Source: Cryptomeria japonica (lineage: Eukaryota; Streptophyta; Pinopsida; Cupressales; Cupressaceae). Taken from it: 64,000 nt of DNA. The stretch is from the NCBI RefSeq assembly GCF_030272615.1, contig NC_081413.1:336597302-336661301 (forward strand), read 5' to 3'. The notes under the pieces were generated by a model. The model saw nothing but the letters and a program-made list of their open reading frames with translations, made no database searches and was not told the DNA's origin. Of the stretch, positions 1-13,363 are shown piece by piece. Each line of letters begins with the position of its first letter. Positions within the stretch are counted from its first letter, which is position 1. Made by a program: the position numbers and the translations under genes.

Positions 1-717
1 GAGGACATGTTGTTGTGATTGGGGGTTTGTCCTCAGGTCAAACCTCATTTTGGAATTAACCAAGTGATTGAAAATACTTGCACGTACATGAAAGGAGATG
101 CCCGAAGTAAAGTTCACCTCAAGAGAGGATGCAATTAAAATGTTGATAGAATTGATTGAAAGGATAGGTAGAGATATCCTCTTCAATGGTTGAATCCTTG
201 ACTTGAATGAAACACCTAGCCTTGAAAGGAGACTTGAAATGCTCAATCCTTGAAGGGATGTTTGAATGCTTGAATGCTTGATGACAATGTCGCTTGGAAA
301 TTTTGCCTTATGATTGCTTATGCTTTATTTCGCTTCTTGAACTTAATTTCCGCTTCTTGGACTTATGCAAATAGGAGGGGAGATGCTGCTTATATACTTG
401 TCAATTAGGGGTTTTTTTAATTGATTTTTTCATCTTAGGCCGACATAGGAAAAAAATTTCCCACTCACAATTGATAAGACCAATGCAGGATTAGGTCAAG
501 GGAGGCCCAAAATAGGGCAGGGATAGGGGTGCCACACCCCTATCCTACCCTAATTTAGGATAGGAAGTGACATAAAGGAAGTGTGGGGTGGCAGAAAATG
601 CAAGTTTTTGATGTTTGAGCATGTCTTGGGTCTCCAATTAGGCTTAGAGATTTATTTGCCAATTCAAAGACCCAAATATGGTCGAAAATTGCAAGGTTGT
701 GATTTTATGACACTACA
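1..717 (-). repeat. 3' LTR (partial) of a Ty3/gypsy-like element
   Basis: This segment is repeated in direct orientation at 7645-8384 with moderate divergence, and the decayed gag-protease frame lies between the copies, so the two are read as LTRs of one minus-strand element. The LTR edge is placed at 717, where the minus strand begins TGTAGTGTCA. The next plus-strand bases (718 on) read on the minus strand as GTGGAGGCTAAA, a plausible polypurine tract. A minus-strand TATA-like TATATAAGCAG lies near 385-397. The other end of the LTR is outside the window, so its full length is unknown. Confidence 0.75.
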
Positions 718-1567
718 TTTAGCCTCCACTTTAGCGGGAGTATACGCGTACACTAATACTATCGGTAAAGTACAAGGAAACAAGATTGAAAGACTTTCAC
801 CATGTCAAGGAGGTAAGATACACCAAGCCCCCAATGGACTAAGGATCTTACAACTTCAATTGACAAAGTAAAAGAGAAGATCAAGAGGGAGAGAACCATG
901 ACTACAAGTAGTAAGGTTCCCATCACTATGAGTCATGAAAAGTAAGGATACCAAAAATTACAAAGCAAGGCCAAGTTCACTAAGTAACTTAAAGTATCAA
1001 GAAGTGATCACCCATGCCTTATCGGGAGCGATTGATTTAAGGTAGGATATACCAAAGAGAGAGAAAGAAAGGGAGAACATTACTGCAAGGATTTAGCCTC
1101 CAATCGAGGAATAAACCAAAGGATAATGAACATAAAACACAAAGCACGAGGTGGATTCACTTTCCTTAGGGTCAGTATTTTGTATGATAAATCATGTATA
1201 TCATGTATATATGCATAGAGTAGTCCTCATTCCTCAAAGAAAGAAACCACCTTGGAAGAAAAGGACCACATGTATCTTTTGAGTCAACATGAAAGAGATC
1301 AAAAATAGATCTCAATGCTTTGCATCATTCTCAAGTAGACATCAATAGGGACAACAAATAGAAGAATAGGGATACACATAGAAGAATGAGCATAAAAGAG
1401 AAAGAAAAGAGAGAGGTAGAGGATCTATGGTGCTAATGCAACTAGTCTAGCACGACATCCACCTCTCGATCTTGCTGATCACTATTTTAGGAAGGCGGGA
1501 AACATGCTAGAGGAGCGACATCGAGCACAATAGAAGGAGCTCTCACAAGATCCAAACAAGGACTATG
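718..1567 (-). other. non-coding 3' internal region of the gag-protease element
   Basis: This lies between the end of the decayed polyprotein frame (1568) and the 3' LTR (717). I see no RT, RNase H or integrase motif on either strand. The short frames here have no recognisable features. The stretch next to 718 contains the probable minus-strand polypurine tract. If the element once carried pol, it has been deleted from this interval. Confidence 0.5.
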
Positions 1568-4500
1568 CTAATGTGCTAAGTCACTTTGTTCATTTTGAGG
1601 AGCTAGGATTAAGGCTTTTGAAAAATCTGTAGATAAATGTTTGTCGACATCAACATATTCATAGTCACTATCAGAAGCATTAGGATTTGTATTGCCATCA
1701 TGGATAACATTTTCACCTATTTCTTCATCAATATTTATAGAAAGAGGAGATCTAACATTAATAGAAGTAAAACCATCACATGTTTTTTGCAACTTATGAT
1801 TTGGAGATTTAGGTTCAACATCTTTCTTAGGAGAAAATGGAATCATGTCAATTGTTGGTGTTTTAGGAGATTGAATAGTTTGAGAAGCAACTTCACGAGC
1901 TCTAGCATGACTTTTTCATCAGCGATCTCTTGCACAACGATTCTATTGAGTCTTAGTAGAAGGCTGAGAAGGAGGAATATTTGTTGGAGGAATATTTGTT
2001 GAAAGAGGAATATTCTCATCTTTGGTAGTTGGAGGTTTAGGTTGAGGTATTTTATGTTGGACAAGAGGAGAGGTAGGTTTCTTCTCTCTATAAGAGCAAG
2101 GAGGTAGAACTGCACCATATAAAGGAGGAATGTTCGGTGTAGGAAGGAGACCAGGTTGTAGGTCCCAGAGACAACTGAGAGGGGGGGGGGTGAATCAGTT
2201 GTCTAATAAATTCAAACCAAAAACTTATTAACCAACTTAATGCTTAATACTGGTAAATCAGTTAAGTATGCCGGTAGACAGTGTTAACAGTAAGCTGCTA
2301 TACCGGTAAGAATTAATGCATGAAACATAAGCACAAAGTCATCCACAACACATAACACCAATATTTGTACATGGAAACCCTATAAGGGGAAAAACCACGG
2401 TGGGAAACCTTACCCACAATCAGATGATACTACTGTAGATAGTAAGTGTACAAAAGGGGTCTGCACATGCAGAAAGGCCAACAGCCTAGAGCTCACTGCT
2501 CAATCACAAATGGGAGTCACACTAACTACAGTTGGATGGTTAAATCCAATAAGAATGTACTGCACAAAATAGCATCTTCATATGCTGGATTCAGTACTGG
2601 TGTAATGCTGATATGCTTCTACAAAAACCTAACTTCACCTTCAAATGATGTCATCGTGTATACCTCTACTTGATCTCGCATATACCTTCACAAAATTATT
2701 TTTCGCATTCCACACTTGATCTTACAAATAAGATCTTACATTTATACCATACCCTAAGACCAATTTTAGTAGGTCGGCTCTACAAGATATTACAATAAAA
2801 ATTTTTTACAAACAATACAATAACCGATGCAATAACCGATTGAACATGTCGGCTTAATGCATTTACAACAATAATAAATCATCTCCATAGCATGCCATGC
2901 TGATCTGGAAAAGATAAACTTGTCGGTGTAACCCTAGATAACCTGGACCTATTTGCCGATAAAAGAAAATATGCAAATAAGAATATACCAATGATTATTA
3001 CTTCAAAATAAAGTGTCCACATGATGTCTTCAACATTACCAAGTGTCTTCCATGTCATTCCAAGTACCAGTGAATATTATGTCTTGCCGGTTAATCATAT
3101 ACTGGTAACTGTTGCACAGTTTACTATTTGCTGGTGAATGTTGCTGGATCTCCAAAGTAGGTGTATTTAGTAGGTGTTGACATCAATGACAAAACCATAC
3201 CAAAATACCAACACAGGTCCATCATGAGGAGGAGGTATAGGTATAACCTTAGGAGGGATATTATTGTTCTTCTTAGGAGAAGGCATAGTTTCATCCATAG
3301 GAATAGGTTGGGAATCTTCCTTAGGAGGAAGATTAGTTATATCCATTAGAGGAAGAAATTCATCTTCAAGAATAGTGGGGATATCAAATGTTGGAGTTCT
3401 AAGTTGGCTTAAGGATAAGATCATATCTTTCTTCCATTTTTGATAAGATTGAAAGAGAGCATCACTTGTTGTCGGAAGATATTGAAATTGTTGAGGCCAA
3501 AAATAATCAATAGGAACACCTGGGCTTCTTTTGATTGGTCGAAATAAGCTATGGTTACCAGTTATGATTTCTCCATTATGGGGAAATTTCAAACACTTAT
3601 GTATTGGAAAATAAATAGCCTTCATGGAAGATAGCCAAGGGTATCCTAACTTCACATGGAATTGTTCAGATGAAGGAATGATAACAAATTTAACATCTAT
3701 AGATTCAGTGTGCACCTCAATAGGAAGTGTGATAGAACCAATAGTAGGACAAGAAAATCCATAAAATAACTTAACTACCACATTAGTATCAGCATAGATT
3801 GGTGATGCAAATATGAAGTATAAAGATAATCTTCAGTGATGACATTAACCATGCAAGAGGGATCAATATGCACACCACGACAAGGTTTGTCTTGGATTTT
3901 CGCAACTATGTATAAAGGGCCATTGGGTGCTCTAATGGTCTCACTAGGGTCAAATGTGATACATTGATCCTTAGGTGTTTCTTGTTTCTCTACCATATTC
4001 ACTAAATTTGGAGCTATTGTAGTGATATCAGAAGGAGAGAAAGAGGTATGTTCAGTTTCAATCATGTTAGTGGTATGAGAGGGTAAGGGATTAGTAAAAA
4101 TCTTATTTTGATTAGGAGGAGCTACTGATTTGTTTCCCTTATCATTTACACCTGCCACAAATATAGTATTATTATCAATCAGGCACTGAATCTTACTTTT
4201 TAATGAAAAACATTTCTCAGTATCATGACCAGGTTGACGATGAAACTGACACAAATAATTATTATCAAAGGTGATGCTACCTTAGAAGGGTAAACTAGTT
4301 TTATTGGATGGAGTTTGATAATATTTCTTTGTAACAACTGAGACATGATGCTATGCAAAGATTCATTTAAAGGGGTGAATTATCTTTCTCTTTTGAAAAA
4401 AAATGAAATAGGAGGCACACCTCTTGTAGCATTCACATTGTTGTTGTCGATGGTGTCATTGAATTTGATGAAGCCTTTATTCAGTTTGAACTTCACAAAT

Positions 4501-5914
4501 GGTTGTTGAGCATTCTCACCCCTATCACTCAAAGCCACAGGAGTAGATTGCTCTAGTTGACTCACAGTCAGTTGACAATTGTGAAGTGTTGCACACAACT
4601 GCAGAAAGGAAGTAAACTCAGAAAGGAGAAGTTTGTCCCTAATGTATTTTTGAAAATTAGAAATGAAAATTCTTTGAATATCATTATCAGGCACTATAAA
4701 AGAAATTTGAGAACACAAATGCTTATATCTACCAATGTAATCAGTCACTTTTTGTTTAACACCTTGTTTACAATGCATTAAATCAGTCAAAGTGATTTTA
4801 GGACCTATGTTGTTTTGAAATTATTGAATAAAATCATTTGTCAATTGTTGAAAAGAAGTGATAGAATAGGAAGGCAAAGAGCAATACCATTGTAAAGCCT
4901 TATCTTGTAGAGTTCTAGTAAACAATTTGGCAAGCAATCTTTGATCATAAGAAAAGTCAGTGCACAAAGTTTGGAATTTTTTGACATGTGTTAAAGGATC
5001 ACCTTTTCCATTATATATTTCCAATTGAGAGACTTCAACATGTTTAGGAGGGACAACTTTAATAATATCAAGAGAAAGTGGGCTCGCAACATCAAATGTG
5101 GGCACACTAAACTTGAATTGACTCATAGAAGCAATTTGTTGTTACAATGATGACATGGTTTGAGCAAGGTTATTAATGGTTGCTTTAGTTGAAGAATTTA
5201 TGTTATACATGTTTGATTGAGAAGCTTGCGTGATGTTATTGAAAGAAGGCATTGATTGAGAATAGGGTGGTGGAACACTATGGTGAGTAGGCATAGGTGA
5301 TGATTGAGTAGGATATGGGATACTAAAAGGAGGGATAGAATGATTGTATGATTTCCACCTTGTGTCACATTCATTGGTTGAGAGACAATAGGAACACTCA
5401 TTGAATGCATAGAAAAAGATGGAGGGATGATTGAGGAAGAGGGATTGCCCCCATGACTAATGGTTTTAGGTATGATATTTTGAGTTGATGTAGCCATGAT
5501 GTTTGAAGTGAAACTAGGAATTCTAGTCATTGAAGTGGTCAAAGGAATAAAATTATTGATTTGTGTAGGAGGTTGTGAATAACCTAAGGTCTCAACACAA
5601 CTCTTTATAGGCATGACATTAGAATCAACAATATGAGCAATACCACACAATATATCAATTCCATTCTTATCACTTTGAATCGTGCGTTTTAGTCCTTCAA
5701 TTAATGGAAGAGATTCACTATTAGGATATTCTTGGGACATCCATTGTTGGAAATTGTCAAATTGATTGTCCAATTTTGAAAGTTGATCTATGGAAACTCT
5801 AGTCAAAGCTTCTTCTTCGTCATTGGAATCATCAATTGGGTATATCGAGATGTGGTTAGGATGGGAAGAACTATCTTTATCCTCATTGAAGAAGTCACCC
5901 AAATTAGGCTCCAT
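1568..5914 (-). pseudogene. gag-protease polyprotein remnant, Ty3/gypsy type, split by a solo LTR
   Basis: Read on the minus strand from 5914. An N-terminal region rich in Ser, Asn and Pro (5914 to about 5150) leads into a retrotransposon gag domain (about 5126-4380; IYNGKGDPLTHVKKFQ, DKALQWYCSLP). A knuckle-like segment CQFHRQPGHDTEKC follows at about 4250, then a protease-like stretch (about 3960-3500; HIDPSCMVNVI, LGYPWLSSM). The aspartate of the usual D-T/S-G is not clear. A proline-rich linker is interrupted at 3213/2157 by a solo LTR and resumes at about 2150 with PP-rich sequence, ending near 1568 (VDKHLSTDFSKALILAP). The frame changes several times, near 5340 and between 4380 and 4250, and has stops near 5142 and 1935. 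The next domain in a full element would be RT, which is absent. Lineage within Ty3/gypsy is not assigned. Confidence 0.75.
2157..3213 (-). mobile_element. solo LTR with 5-bp target duplication CAGGT
   Basis: The segment begins TGTAGGTCCC and ends CCAACA (TG...CA) and is flanked by CAGGT at 2152-2156 and 3214-3218. Its minus strand begins TGTTGGTATTTTGG and contains TGTCATTGATG, resembling the start of the LTRs at 45035 and 51581. It also carries the G-run followed by TGAATCAG near its other end, as in the 22115-24777 LTR. It is therefore a solo LTR of the same broad family, in minus orientation. No internal region remains, which fits LTR-LTR recombination. Short frames inside it are not considered real. 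Confidence 0.85.
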
Positions 5915-7644
5915 CTCTCTAGGAATTAAACCTTGGGAAACCTTAATTATAATACTTCATCTAATGGGGATAGTATAGGTAGGACTAATAGTTGTAAAAC
6001 TCATGCACTAGAGGGAAAAGTTGAATTTTGAATTTGAATTTTTAATGTTGGGAACAAAGTTTGCAAAATTGAATAATGCAATATGATGATTAGACAAATT
6101 GAACTTTATGGAAAGAAGATATGACACACTTTTCAAGAGAATTTATGACAAAAAGAGATTGAAATTTAAAATTAGGGCCAATGGGATACCACTTCATTAA
6201 AATTGACAAAATTAAGGTTTTAAAATCAGGACAAATTATAATTAACCACCTAATTTAAATGTTTTCTTGAAATTTGTAATGTTGAAATTGAGAAATATAT
6301 TTTATTTTAGAGGGATCAAAAATTCGACAATATCAGCCAATTTTCTGGATTTAAGCAATTAAATACAATCATAACAGTCTCCCAAAGTTTCGGGAAAAAA
6401 GTCAAGGACTAGGTTGAAAGTGTACCTGGTCCACCCAACTTTTTCGAAAATTTTCAGGGATGAAAGCTACGATGATTTTAGAGCTAAAACCAAAAAATTG
6501 GTTAATTTTACAAACTTTAGATAGGCCAAAATAAGGTTTGAATGTCAAAATAGGACCCTATTAGGGTTTTGAAAAAGATAAGAAATTGAATTGCAATTTT
6601 GAAAAAGGTCAAACCTAATGGATAGGGCCACCTTAAATAATATATAGAAAACTGAAATTGATTGAAATTGATTGAAATTTGCATAAAATAAAAGTAAATT
6701 TGAAAATTAAGGTTTTAGGATCTAACCATTGAATTTTGAAATTTTGAATTTTGGGAAAATGAGGGAAATTGGAAATTTGAATTTTAGGCAAGAAGACAAG
6801 TCTGAAAATAGTCCTAAATCTAAGAATTATATGTGAATCCAATGTTTGCACAAATTCAAGTTGATTTTTAAAAATGAGAGTTTTGACAATTAACCACTTA
6901 ATTTTGTAAATTTCATTTGCAAATTGAAGAAGACAATGAAAGAATTGAATTTGACAAGGAAAGTAATTTTCAGATCTAAGACAATAGATAGCAATTTTTG
7001 CAAAACACAAGTTCAATTTTGACAACTAGGGTTTTGAATGAATTAACCACTAATTTTTGTAAGGAAATTAAACTTGTAAATGAAAAATATGCAATAATTT
7101 TTAATGTAAAGCATGTAAGACGTTGGGTTCAACAAAATGTAATGTGGTGAAAAGTGATGAGAGGAGATCAAGTGGAAAGATTTACTCCCCTCAAAAGAGG
7201 AGTGAAAGTTTCACAAAGGATTCCCTTCAACTTCTCATGCACATTACATTTAAAAGAGGGGGTTGAATTCACTAGATCCAATATTAATAAAAAGAGATTG
7301 AATGCTAAGTGAATTGTAGGGAATTTGCAATAAATTTGAAAAGTAAAGTAACCCTCTTTTAAATAGACAAGTTGAATTGAGAGAATTGAGACTAAGTGTA
7401 AAGATGACAAAGAAACGATTAGATCTTGAGATAGAGATGCAGGATGAAGCTATGCACCTGGAATTAGTAGTAAGATGTCGAGACGAAGTTCCCCTGCAAA
7501 TTTGAGCTAAAGTTATTGGGATTGGGTTGAAAGTGTCCTTCGTCCTCCGAAAATTTTGTGTGCTGAAAAGGGTTTTTTCATCTTTGAAAATGGAGTCCAA
7601 ACCTACAATTACAACTGTGCACCTGCAACCTACACACAAAAAAG
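5915..7644 (-). other. AT-rich leader or LTR extension upstream of gag
   Basis: This lies between the gag start and the part of the 5' LTR that can be aligned to the left copy. It is A/T-rich with many GAAATTTGA-like strings and no convincing coding frame. The inner LTR edge and primer-binding site could not be fixed because the matching part of the left LTR is outside the window. A TGGTATC string occurs on the minus strand near 6190 but does not continue as the initiator-Met primer site. Confidence 0.4.
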
Positions 7645-8384
7645 AGAGGAAATGTTGTTGGGATTGGGGGTTTTCCTTAAGGTCAAACCCCATTTTGGAA
7701 TTAACCAAGTGATTGAAAATACTTGCAAGTACATGAAAGGAGTTGTCTAAAGGAAAATTCACCTCAAGAGAGGATGCAATTGAAATATTGATAGAATTGA
7801 TTGAAAGGATAGGTAGAGATGTCCTCTTCAATGGTTGAATCCTTGACTTGAATGCAACACCTAGCCTTGAAAGGAGACTTGAAATGTTCAATCCTTGAAG
7901 GGATGTTTGAATGCTTGATGACAATGTCGCTTGGAAATTTTTCCTTATGATCGCTTATGCTTGATTTCGCTTCTTGAACTTAATTTTTGCTTCTTGGACT
8001 TATGAAAATAGGAGGGGAGATGCTCCCTATATACTTGCCAATTAGGGGTTTTTAAAATTGATTTTTCATCTTAGGCCGACATAGGAAAACTTTTTCTTGC
8101 TCACAATTGACAAGTCCAATGCAGGATTAGGTCAAGGGAGGCCCAAAATAGGGCAGGGATAGGGTTGCCACACCCTTGTCCTAGGGGGGACAGGGGTGCC
8201 TTGTCCCTTTCCTGCTCTAATTCAGGACAAGTAGTTACAAAAAGGTAGTGCGAGGTGGCAAAAAATGCAAGTTTATGAGGTTTGAGCATGTCTTGGGTCT
8301 CCAATCAGTCTTAGGGATTCATCCACCAATGCAAAGACCCAAATGCAGTTGAAAATTGCAAGGTCACAATTTTATGACACTACA
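7645..8384 (-). repeat. 5' LTR (alignable part) of the gag-protease element
   Basis: Direct repeat of 1-717 with substitutions and small indels, for example an extra CTAGGGGGGACAGG-type insertion near 8181. The outer edge is at 8384, where the minus strand begins TGTAGTGTCA. A TATA-like minus-strand TATATAGGGAGC lies near 8025-8036. The LTR probably continues left of 7645, because only U3 and part of R/U5 can be aligned within the window. Confidence 0.7.
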
Positions 8385-9212
8385 TTTATAAACTCTTGGC
8401 ACTAATTGATATGAAATTATATTTCCTTTTGATCGTTAAACATAAATTAGTCGCAGGCCCCCATGGAAGGGTGTTGTGTCATGCTGCCAATGATGCAACC
8501 CATAAAAAATAGGCAGAGTTTGTAGGGAAGATATTACGAAACCCTTGTTTTATTTCATGACAAAAAGAAACAAAAGTCAACAAAACAAAATTTCTGACAT
8601 AAAAAGTACGGCGTGAGACTACTTTCCAATGGGCGTTGCCCCCATATAGATAGCCTATAAGCTAAATATGTACTTTTATGGAAGAATTAATAAATCTTAA
8701 TAAATGACCATGGTTTTGTATAATATTTATTGAATTAATTTCTAATAATATTCATAGCTTATATAGTATGATAATATGGATATTCTCTCATAATGTAATG
8801 TATACATCTTATAATTAATACTTCACTATCACAAAAAGAATACTTACTTGATAAGTGTTGGTAAATGAGTAGACATATATTACATTGTTCTTGACTAAAT
8901 CTAAAGAAGTAAAATTGAAAGTTGATTTAATCTCTTAGTTAAACTTGTATTACTCATAATAATGAATTAAGTACATAAATAAATAAAATAGATAATTCCA
9001 AATACCTCAATGATTTATTGAGATACATAAATATGTACCTTTAAGCTATAAGACTAATGCGTATGTATCATTATTGCTTAATAATCTTGATTAATTGAGA
9101 AAGGTTAGAGAGCTATGATACTAATACTTATAGAATTAAAGATACACCTTGAGTAGTAAAACAAAGAGCAGGATCCAAGGGTTGCAAATCCATACTTCAA
9201 ATGTAACTTAGA
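8385..9212. other. AT-rich flank without recognisable features
   Basis: This is the sequence into which the 9218-21223 element inserted; it continues at 21229. I see no coding frame, repeat or RNA gene that I can support. A short less AT-rich patch (about 8595-8655) has no family I recognise. Confidence 0.4.
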
Positions 9213-9217
9213 AACAT

Positions 9218-12200
9218 TGTAATGCCCCACCAGGAAACCCCGAAGGGATAAGCCAAAATAACAAGAATAGAGTGCAAATTTTTTTTTTTTAAAAGTTACA
9301 ACACAAAAGATGCAACAAGATATCAAATATTCAGATTGCATAGCGGAAGACTTCAACTAACACCTAAAGAGTTTCCCAACGAGATTACTTAAATTCCACG
9401 ATTCAATTAACTCACACAATTAATCCAATAAGCTACTAATCTAACAACGAGATAATTCCTAATCAGGATAATTTCTTTCAAAGGACAGAAATATAAATCA
9501 CAACAAAGATTCATCCATTAAGATCCATTCATCAACCTCATTCAAGCTTTCCAATTTAAAATTACAAACCATACATCTACATTTTCTAATACACTAGGAT
9601 TTCATCATAACATAGGAGATCTTTTCCAAGCATATCTAAATTTCTTAACAACAACTGAGTATAATTCATTACTCTAAGTTACATTCATTCATATACCAAC
9701 TTATTGCATTAAAAGGATGATTTCACACATGCATTACGATAAATCGCATCTCAACCAATTATGCATTCGATCCACATGGCATTCAAGATAGAACTGAATA
9801 TAAGCATTTATAGTTAATTCCAATTATCCACTTAACCAATTCCAACATAAACTAAACATACATGATAAAGCTGAATAAAGGAACATAAGAGAATACACCA
9901 CATAACACCATAATGATCTCGGAGTTCACCCCTAGAGGGCTACATCTCCGGGTCTGCTCAACTGCAATATCCCCTCTGATAAATAATAAAGTTAAGAGTA
10001 CAAGAGGTTACACCATACAATCCAGCCATCAAGGCGATACATAACAATATACAGACGACCACACCGGTCAATAAATACATAAACGATCCTTACAAGGAAC
10101 AGGATCCAGCTGAACATAATCAAAGCTAATAACATAAGAGTCCATGAGAGCATCCATAAAACTGAACCATCACCACCCAAGGGTCTAACATGAAACCGAC
10201 ACTCACAAGGGCAGAGACAAAAGACGACTCTCAAAGGTACTCAAAACAGGACAAAACGACAACACACTAGCGAACATAGGGACAAGTGTCATCACACAAC
10301 CTGGTATGGATACCATGGCAAGTCTTCATAGGTCCCGGCCCAAACACTGGTAACCCTGGCAACCTAATCTGAACTTCTGGCCCATCCAAGCCTCATGTGG
10401 ACCCACACATCCTCTCGTGAAGACAAGGAAGATGGTTTGCCATTTCAGGCCTTCTCACAGCATGCCGAATCTATAATAGCATTCGTCCCATGTGTGAGGC
10501 ACATTATCTTATTTAGAGATTATTTTCTAACCTACTTAGGTTATCACTTATTAGACTCACTTTCGACGGGTTACCCAGCAGCCACTTTGGGCGCGGCCCC
10601 CAATCGAAAGCCACTTTCCCATACGACACTAGACTAACTCAGACGAACTCAAACCAAGGAATACACATGGTCAGACGAACGGAGTTCAAGAAGGAGAAAC
10701 AATCATCAGGTCAAATACGACTCACAGAAGAGGATATGACCAACTAAGACAACATCACAATACCATAGTCAACTCAAAATTTGAAGACTGAAACAGGTAC
10801 ACCAAGTCAATCCATACGACAGGGTCCTACTAAACAAAGCAAAACATGCCATTCATAATTAAAGGCGAATACAGAAATTAAACTCGCAAGGCAATAATCA
10901 GAAAAGACAATATTTTCTCCAATTGATTTAATCATTAAACGACAATCAAGTTTTCTACAAGATCTAAAACAACTTACAGTTATCTACCTTATCAAGGGAT
11001 AAGTCGTTCTTGGTTTTCTAACTCGTTAAAATTCAAAGCATAAACAGACATATAAGCCTTAATGAGTTTTTTTTTTAACCAATTCGTATTAATAAAATTC
11101 AGACAACCATTAATCAACTGAATAAGACATTTAATCTTCAACAAAACATCATTAAGTAGAATTTACATCGTATTCCAACGGTTTCCAATAACATATTATT
11201 CTCTATTATTTTAAACAATACTACATCAATTAGCCATCTTCCCTAATCAGCTAGAAGGAAGGGTATAATTTTACTAGAACAAGATCAATCAGAAAATAAT
11301 CAATGATATGTAGATACGAAGTTAACAGTTTTAGGACTTAATCAGAGAAGGGGCATAAGACACGAAATGGAGTTGAATAATGCTTAATCTATAAACCCCA
11401 TTATAGAATTAAACAATACCCATTTAACATTTACCATTTTTTTTGCCACCATAATCCTAATTAAGAAACTAGATAAAACTTAGCATTAAAAATACTCTTA
11501 TTAAACAGATATATTATCATATGCATTTTTTTTTTAAATACTAAAAAAAATTACATTGAAAATGCATTTAAAACATTGTTTAAAACAAAATACGTTTCAA
11601 AAACTACGTTTAAAACAAAAAACGCTTTTAAATGAATCTATGTTCTTTTCTTTTTAAAAAAAAAAACCGCGTTCAAAGCAAGGAAGGCGAGGCGGCCGTG
11701 CCCTAACCCTAGCCAAGGGAAAAGGGGCGGTGGCGCTCGCGGTGGTGCCCGCAGGTGCCGCGGCGCCCTGCGGCCACCGCGGCCCCTGCGGCCACCACCG
11801 TGAGCCGCAGGCCTGCACACTCGCAACCCACTGCGGGCGGAAACGGAGGAGAAGGGGGAGCGAACGGGGGGAGAAGGGGAGGAGGAGCGGGTGGAGCTCC
11901 GCTCCCCGCCTCCAGTCCCCAAAACTTAGACCAAACCAAAACCTCCGCCCAGTTAAAAATAAAATGTTTAAAATCTTAATTCGAACACACAGTCCGCATA
12001 AAAGATAAAACGCACAGGGGGGGGGGGGTAAATCAATTAATTTTAATTAATTTCTTTTTTTTTTTTTTTATACCAACATACACACAGTCCGCAATTTACC
12101 ACAAACGCCCAGCACAGGTAATTTGATGTAAAAAAATTTCCGATTCATGCAAATTCGGTTTTAACAGCTGAGATTGATATTCACGTTTTCATGTTGGGTT

Positions 12201-13363
12201 TTCTCATTCTCAACAAACAGCCAAGGGTTTCAAACGCCCAACAGCCATGAAGAAAAATATACATTTCCATTTAAAATCTCCAGCCAAACAAATTGATTTT
12301 CAATCACAAATTCATTTCTTTCAATCAAAGCAATAATTTCTTTTGGCAACAAGAAGACAATTCAGAATTCCTACCTTCATTCGCAATCCTGGTATGGCTG
12401 AGGGAGAGCCCAATCCTGCCAGAATCAACCAACTGCCTCCTCTCCAAAATCCCCAAATTCCTTCTAAAATTTCTCTCCAACCAAAAATTTTCCCAAATTT
12501 GTCCATCCCCTCCAATTTTCCCCAATTTTGGGTTATATGGAAGAGTTGACCCAAAAATTCCATTTTTGGAATAAAAACTTTTATTTAAAAATAATACTCA
12601 AAAATTAATTCTTTTCAACAATATCAACAATATAACTTGCTTTCCAAATCCAAAAACGATTTCCTCATTTAACAATTTTAATCTTTCAATTCAAATAAGC
12701 CAACAGAACACAATTAACTCTATGGCAACAAAATCTAAAACTTTCTTTTTCAACAGCATAAATATAATGCATTTAATATTCCAAATCAATCATTAAATCG
12801 AATCTACTCCAAATTAAAAACGAGCAATCCAATAACGGAAACCAGATTAAATTAATCTATTAATCACTAATGCACAAATACATAATTAAACAAGATGATT
12901 TACTAAGGACTAATTAATCAACTTAACCAATCACGCCATGCATGCAAACCGAGAAGGTCAACCAAACAGACGACTCGCAAACCCAAACCAACCAGGGATT
13001 ACCGACTATGACTGGCGATGCCCACTGGAGCACGACTAAGGTCGACTAGGGTCTTACGACCACCTAATCCAACTCTAAGGATTAAAAAGAGGTACACTCA
13101 AACCTGCAAAACCAGGTGACGACGAACCTTGCACTCATGCGACTTCGTACCTGAAATCTCCTGCAACAAAAGATCATACATGCATACATTTATAAAATCT
13201 AATGAAAGCGTTAGTCCGATACTAAAATCACGAAATAGGTACACTGAATAACCTGCATACAACTAGTGTGAGAACCACATCAATAGCTATGCGTTAAATC
13301 AAACATCTGACACTAATCAAGATTAAACCAAAGTTAGAGATCGATTACGGTAGGGGTACTACA
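9218..13363 (-). repeat. 3' LTR of the LARD-like element
   Basis: Plus strand begins TGTAATGCCCC and ends GGTACTACA. It aligns end to end with 17077-21223 with scattered single-base differences, mostly C/T and G/A. It contains a CpG-rich island (about 11685-11935) and a run of G at about 12018-12028. Several 60-94 codon frames recur in both LTRs only because the LTRs are nearly identical. Confidence 0.93.
11685..11935. promoter_or_regulatory. CpG-rich island inside the LARD LTR (left copy)
   Basis: A strongly G+C- and CpG-rich stretch of about 250 bp in otherwise AT-rich LTR sequence. It has repeated CTGCGGCCACC units (near 11769 and 11785) and many GCG/CGC steps. It is kept in the other LTR at 19545-19795. 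Position within the LTR and base composition suggest a promoter or transcript-leader role, but that is inference. The frames that cross it on both strands are low-complexity and not supported as genes. Confidence 0.5.

Noticed and set aside
1447-1462. 16-bp string CTAGCACGACATCCAC shared with 57487-57502
   Set aside because: About one such match is expected by chance in a window of this size; no further similarity around it.
6180-6200. Minus-strand TGGTATC as possible primer-binding site of the first element
   Set aside because: Only seven bases match the initiator-Met site and no LTR edge ending in CA lies next to it.
7250-7924. 224-codon minus-strand frame
   Set aside because: Covers LTR and leader sequence, has no motif and is not open in the left LTR copy where they overlap.
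8447-8660. Less AT-rich patch considered as a small RNA gene or exon
   Set aside because: No splice context, open frame or recognisable RNA structure could be supported by eye.
10395-10637. 80-codon frame repeated at 18254-18496 (and 9992-10234 with 17851-18093)
   Set aside because: Conservation is explained by the LTRs being nearly identical; related LTRs at 29269 and 38018 do not keep the frame intact.
11700-11715. CCCTAACCCTAG resembling plant telomere repeat
   Set aside because: Only about one and a half units, with no array; also in the second LTR copy, so it is LTR sequence.
11638-12008. Pro/Arg/Gly-rich ORFs on both strands, repeated at 19415-19872
   Set aside because: Low-complexity readings of the CpG-rich island; present on overlapping frames of both strands.
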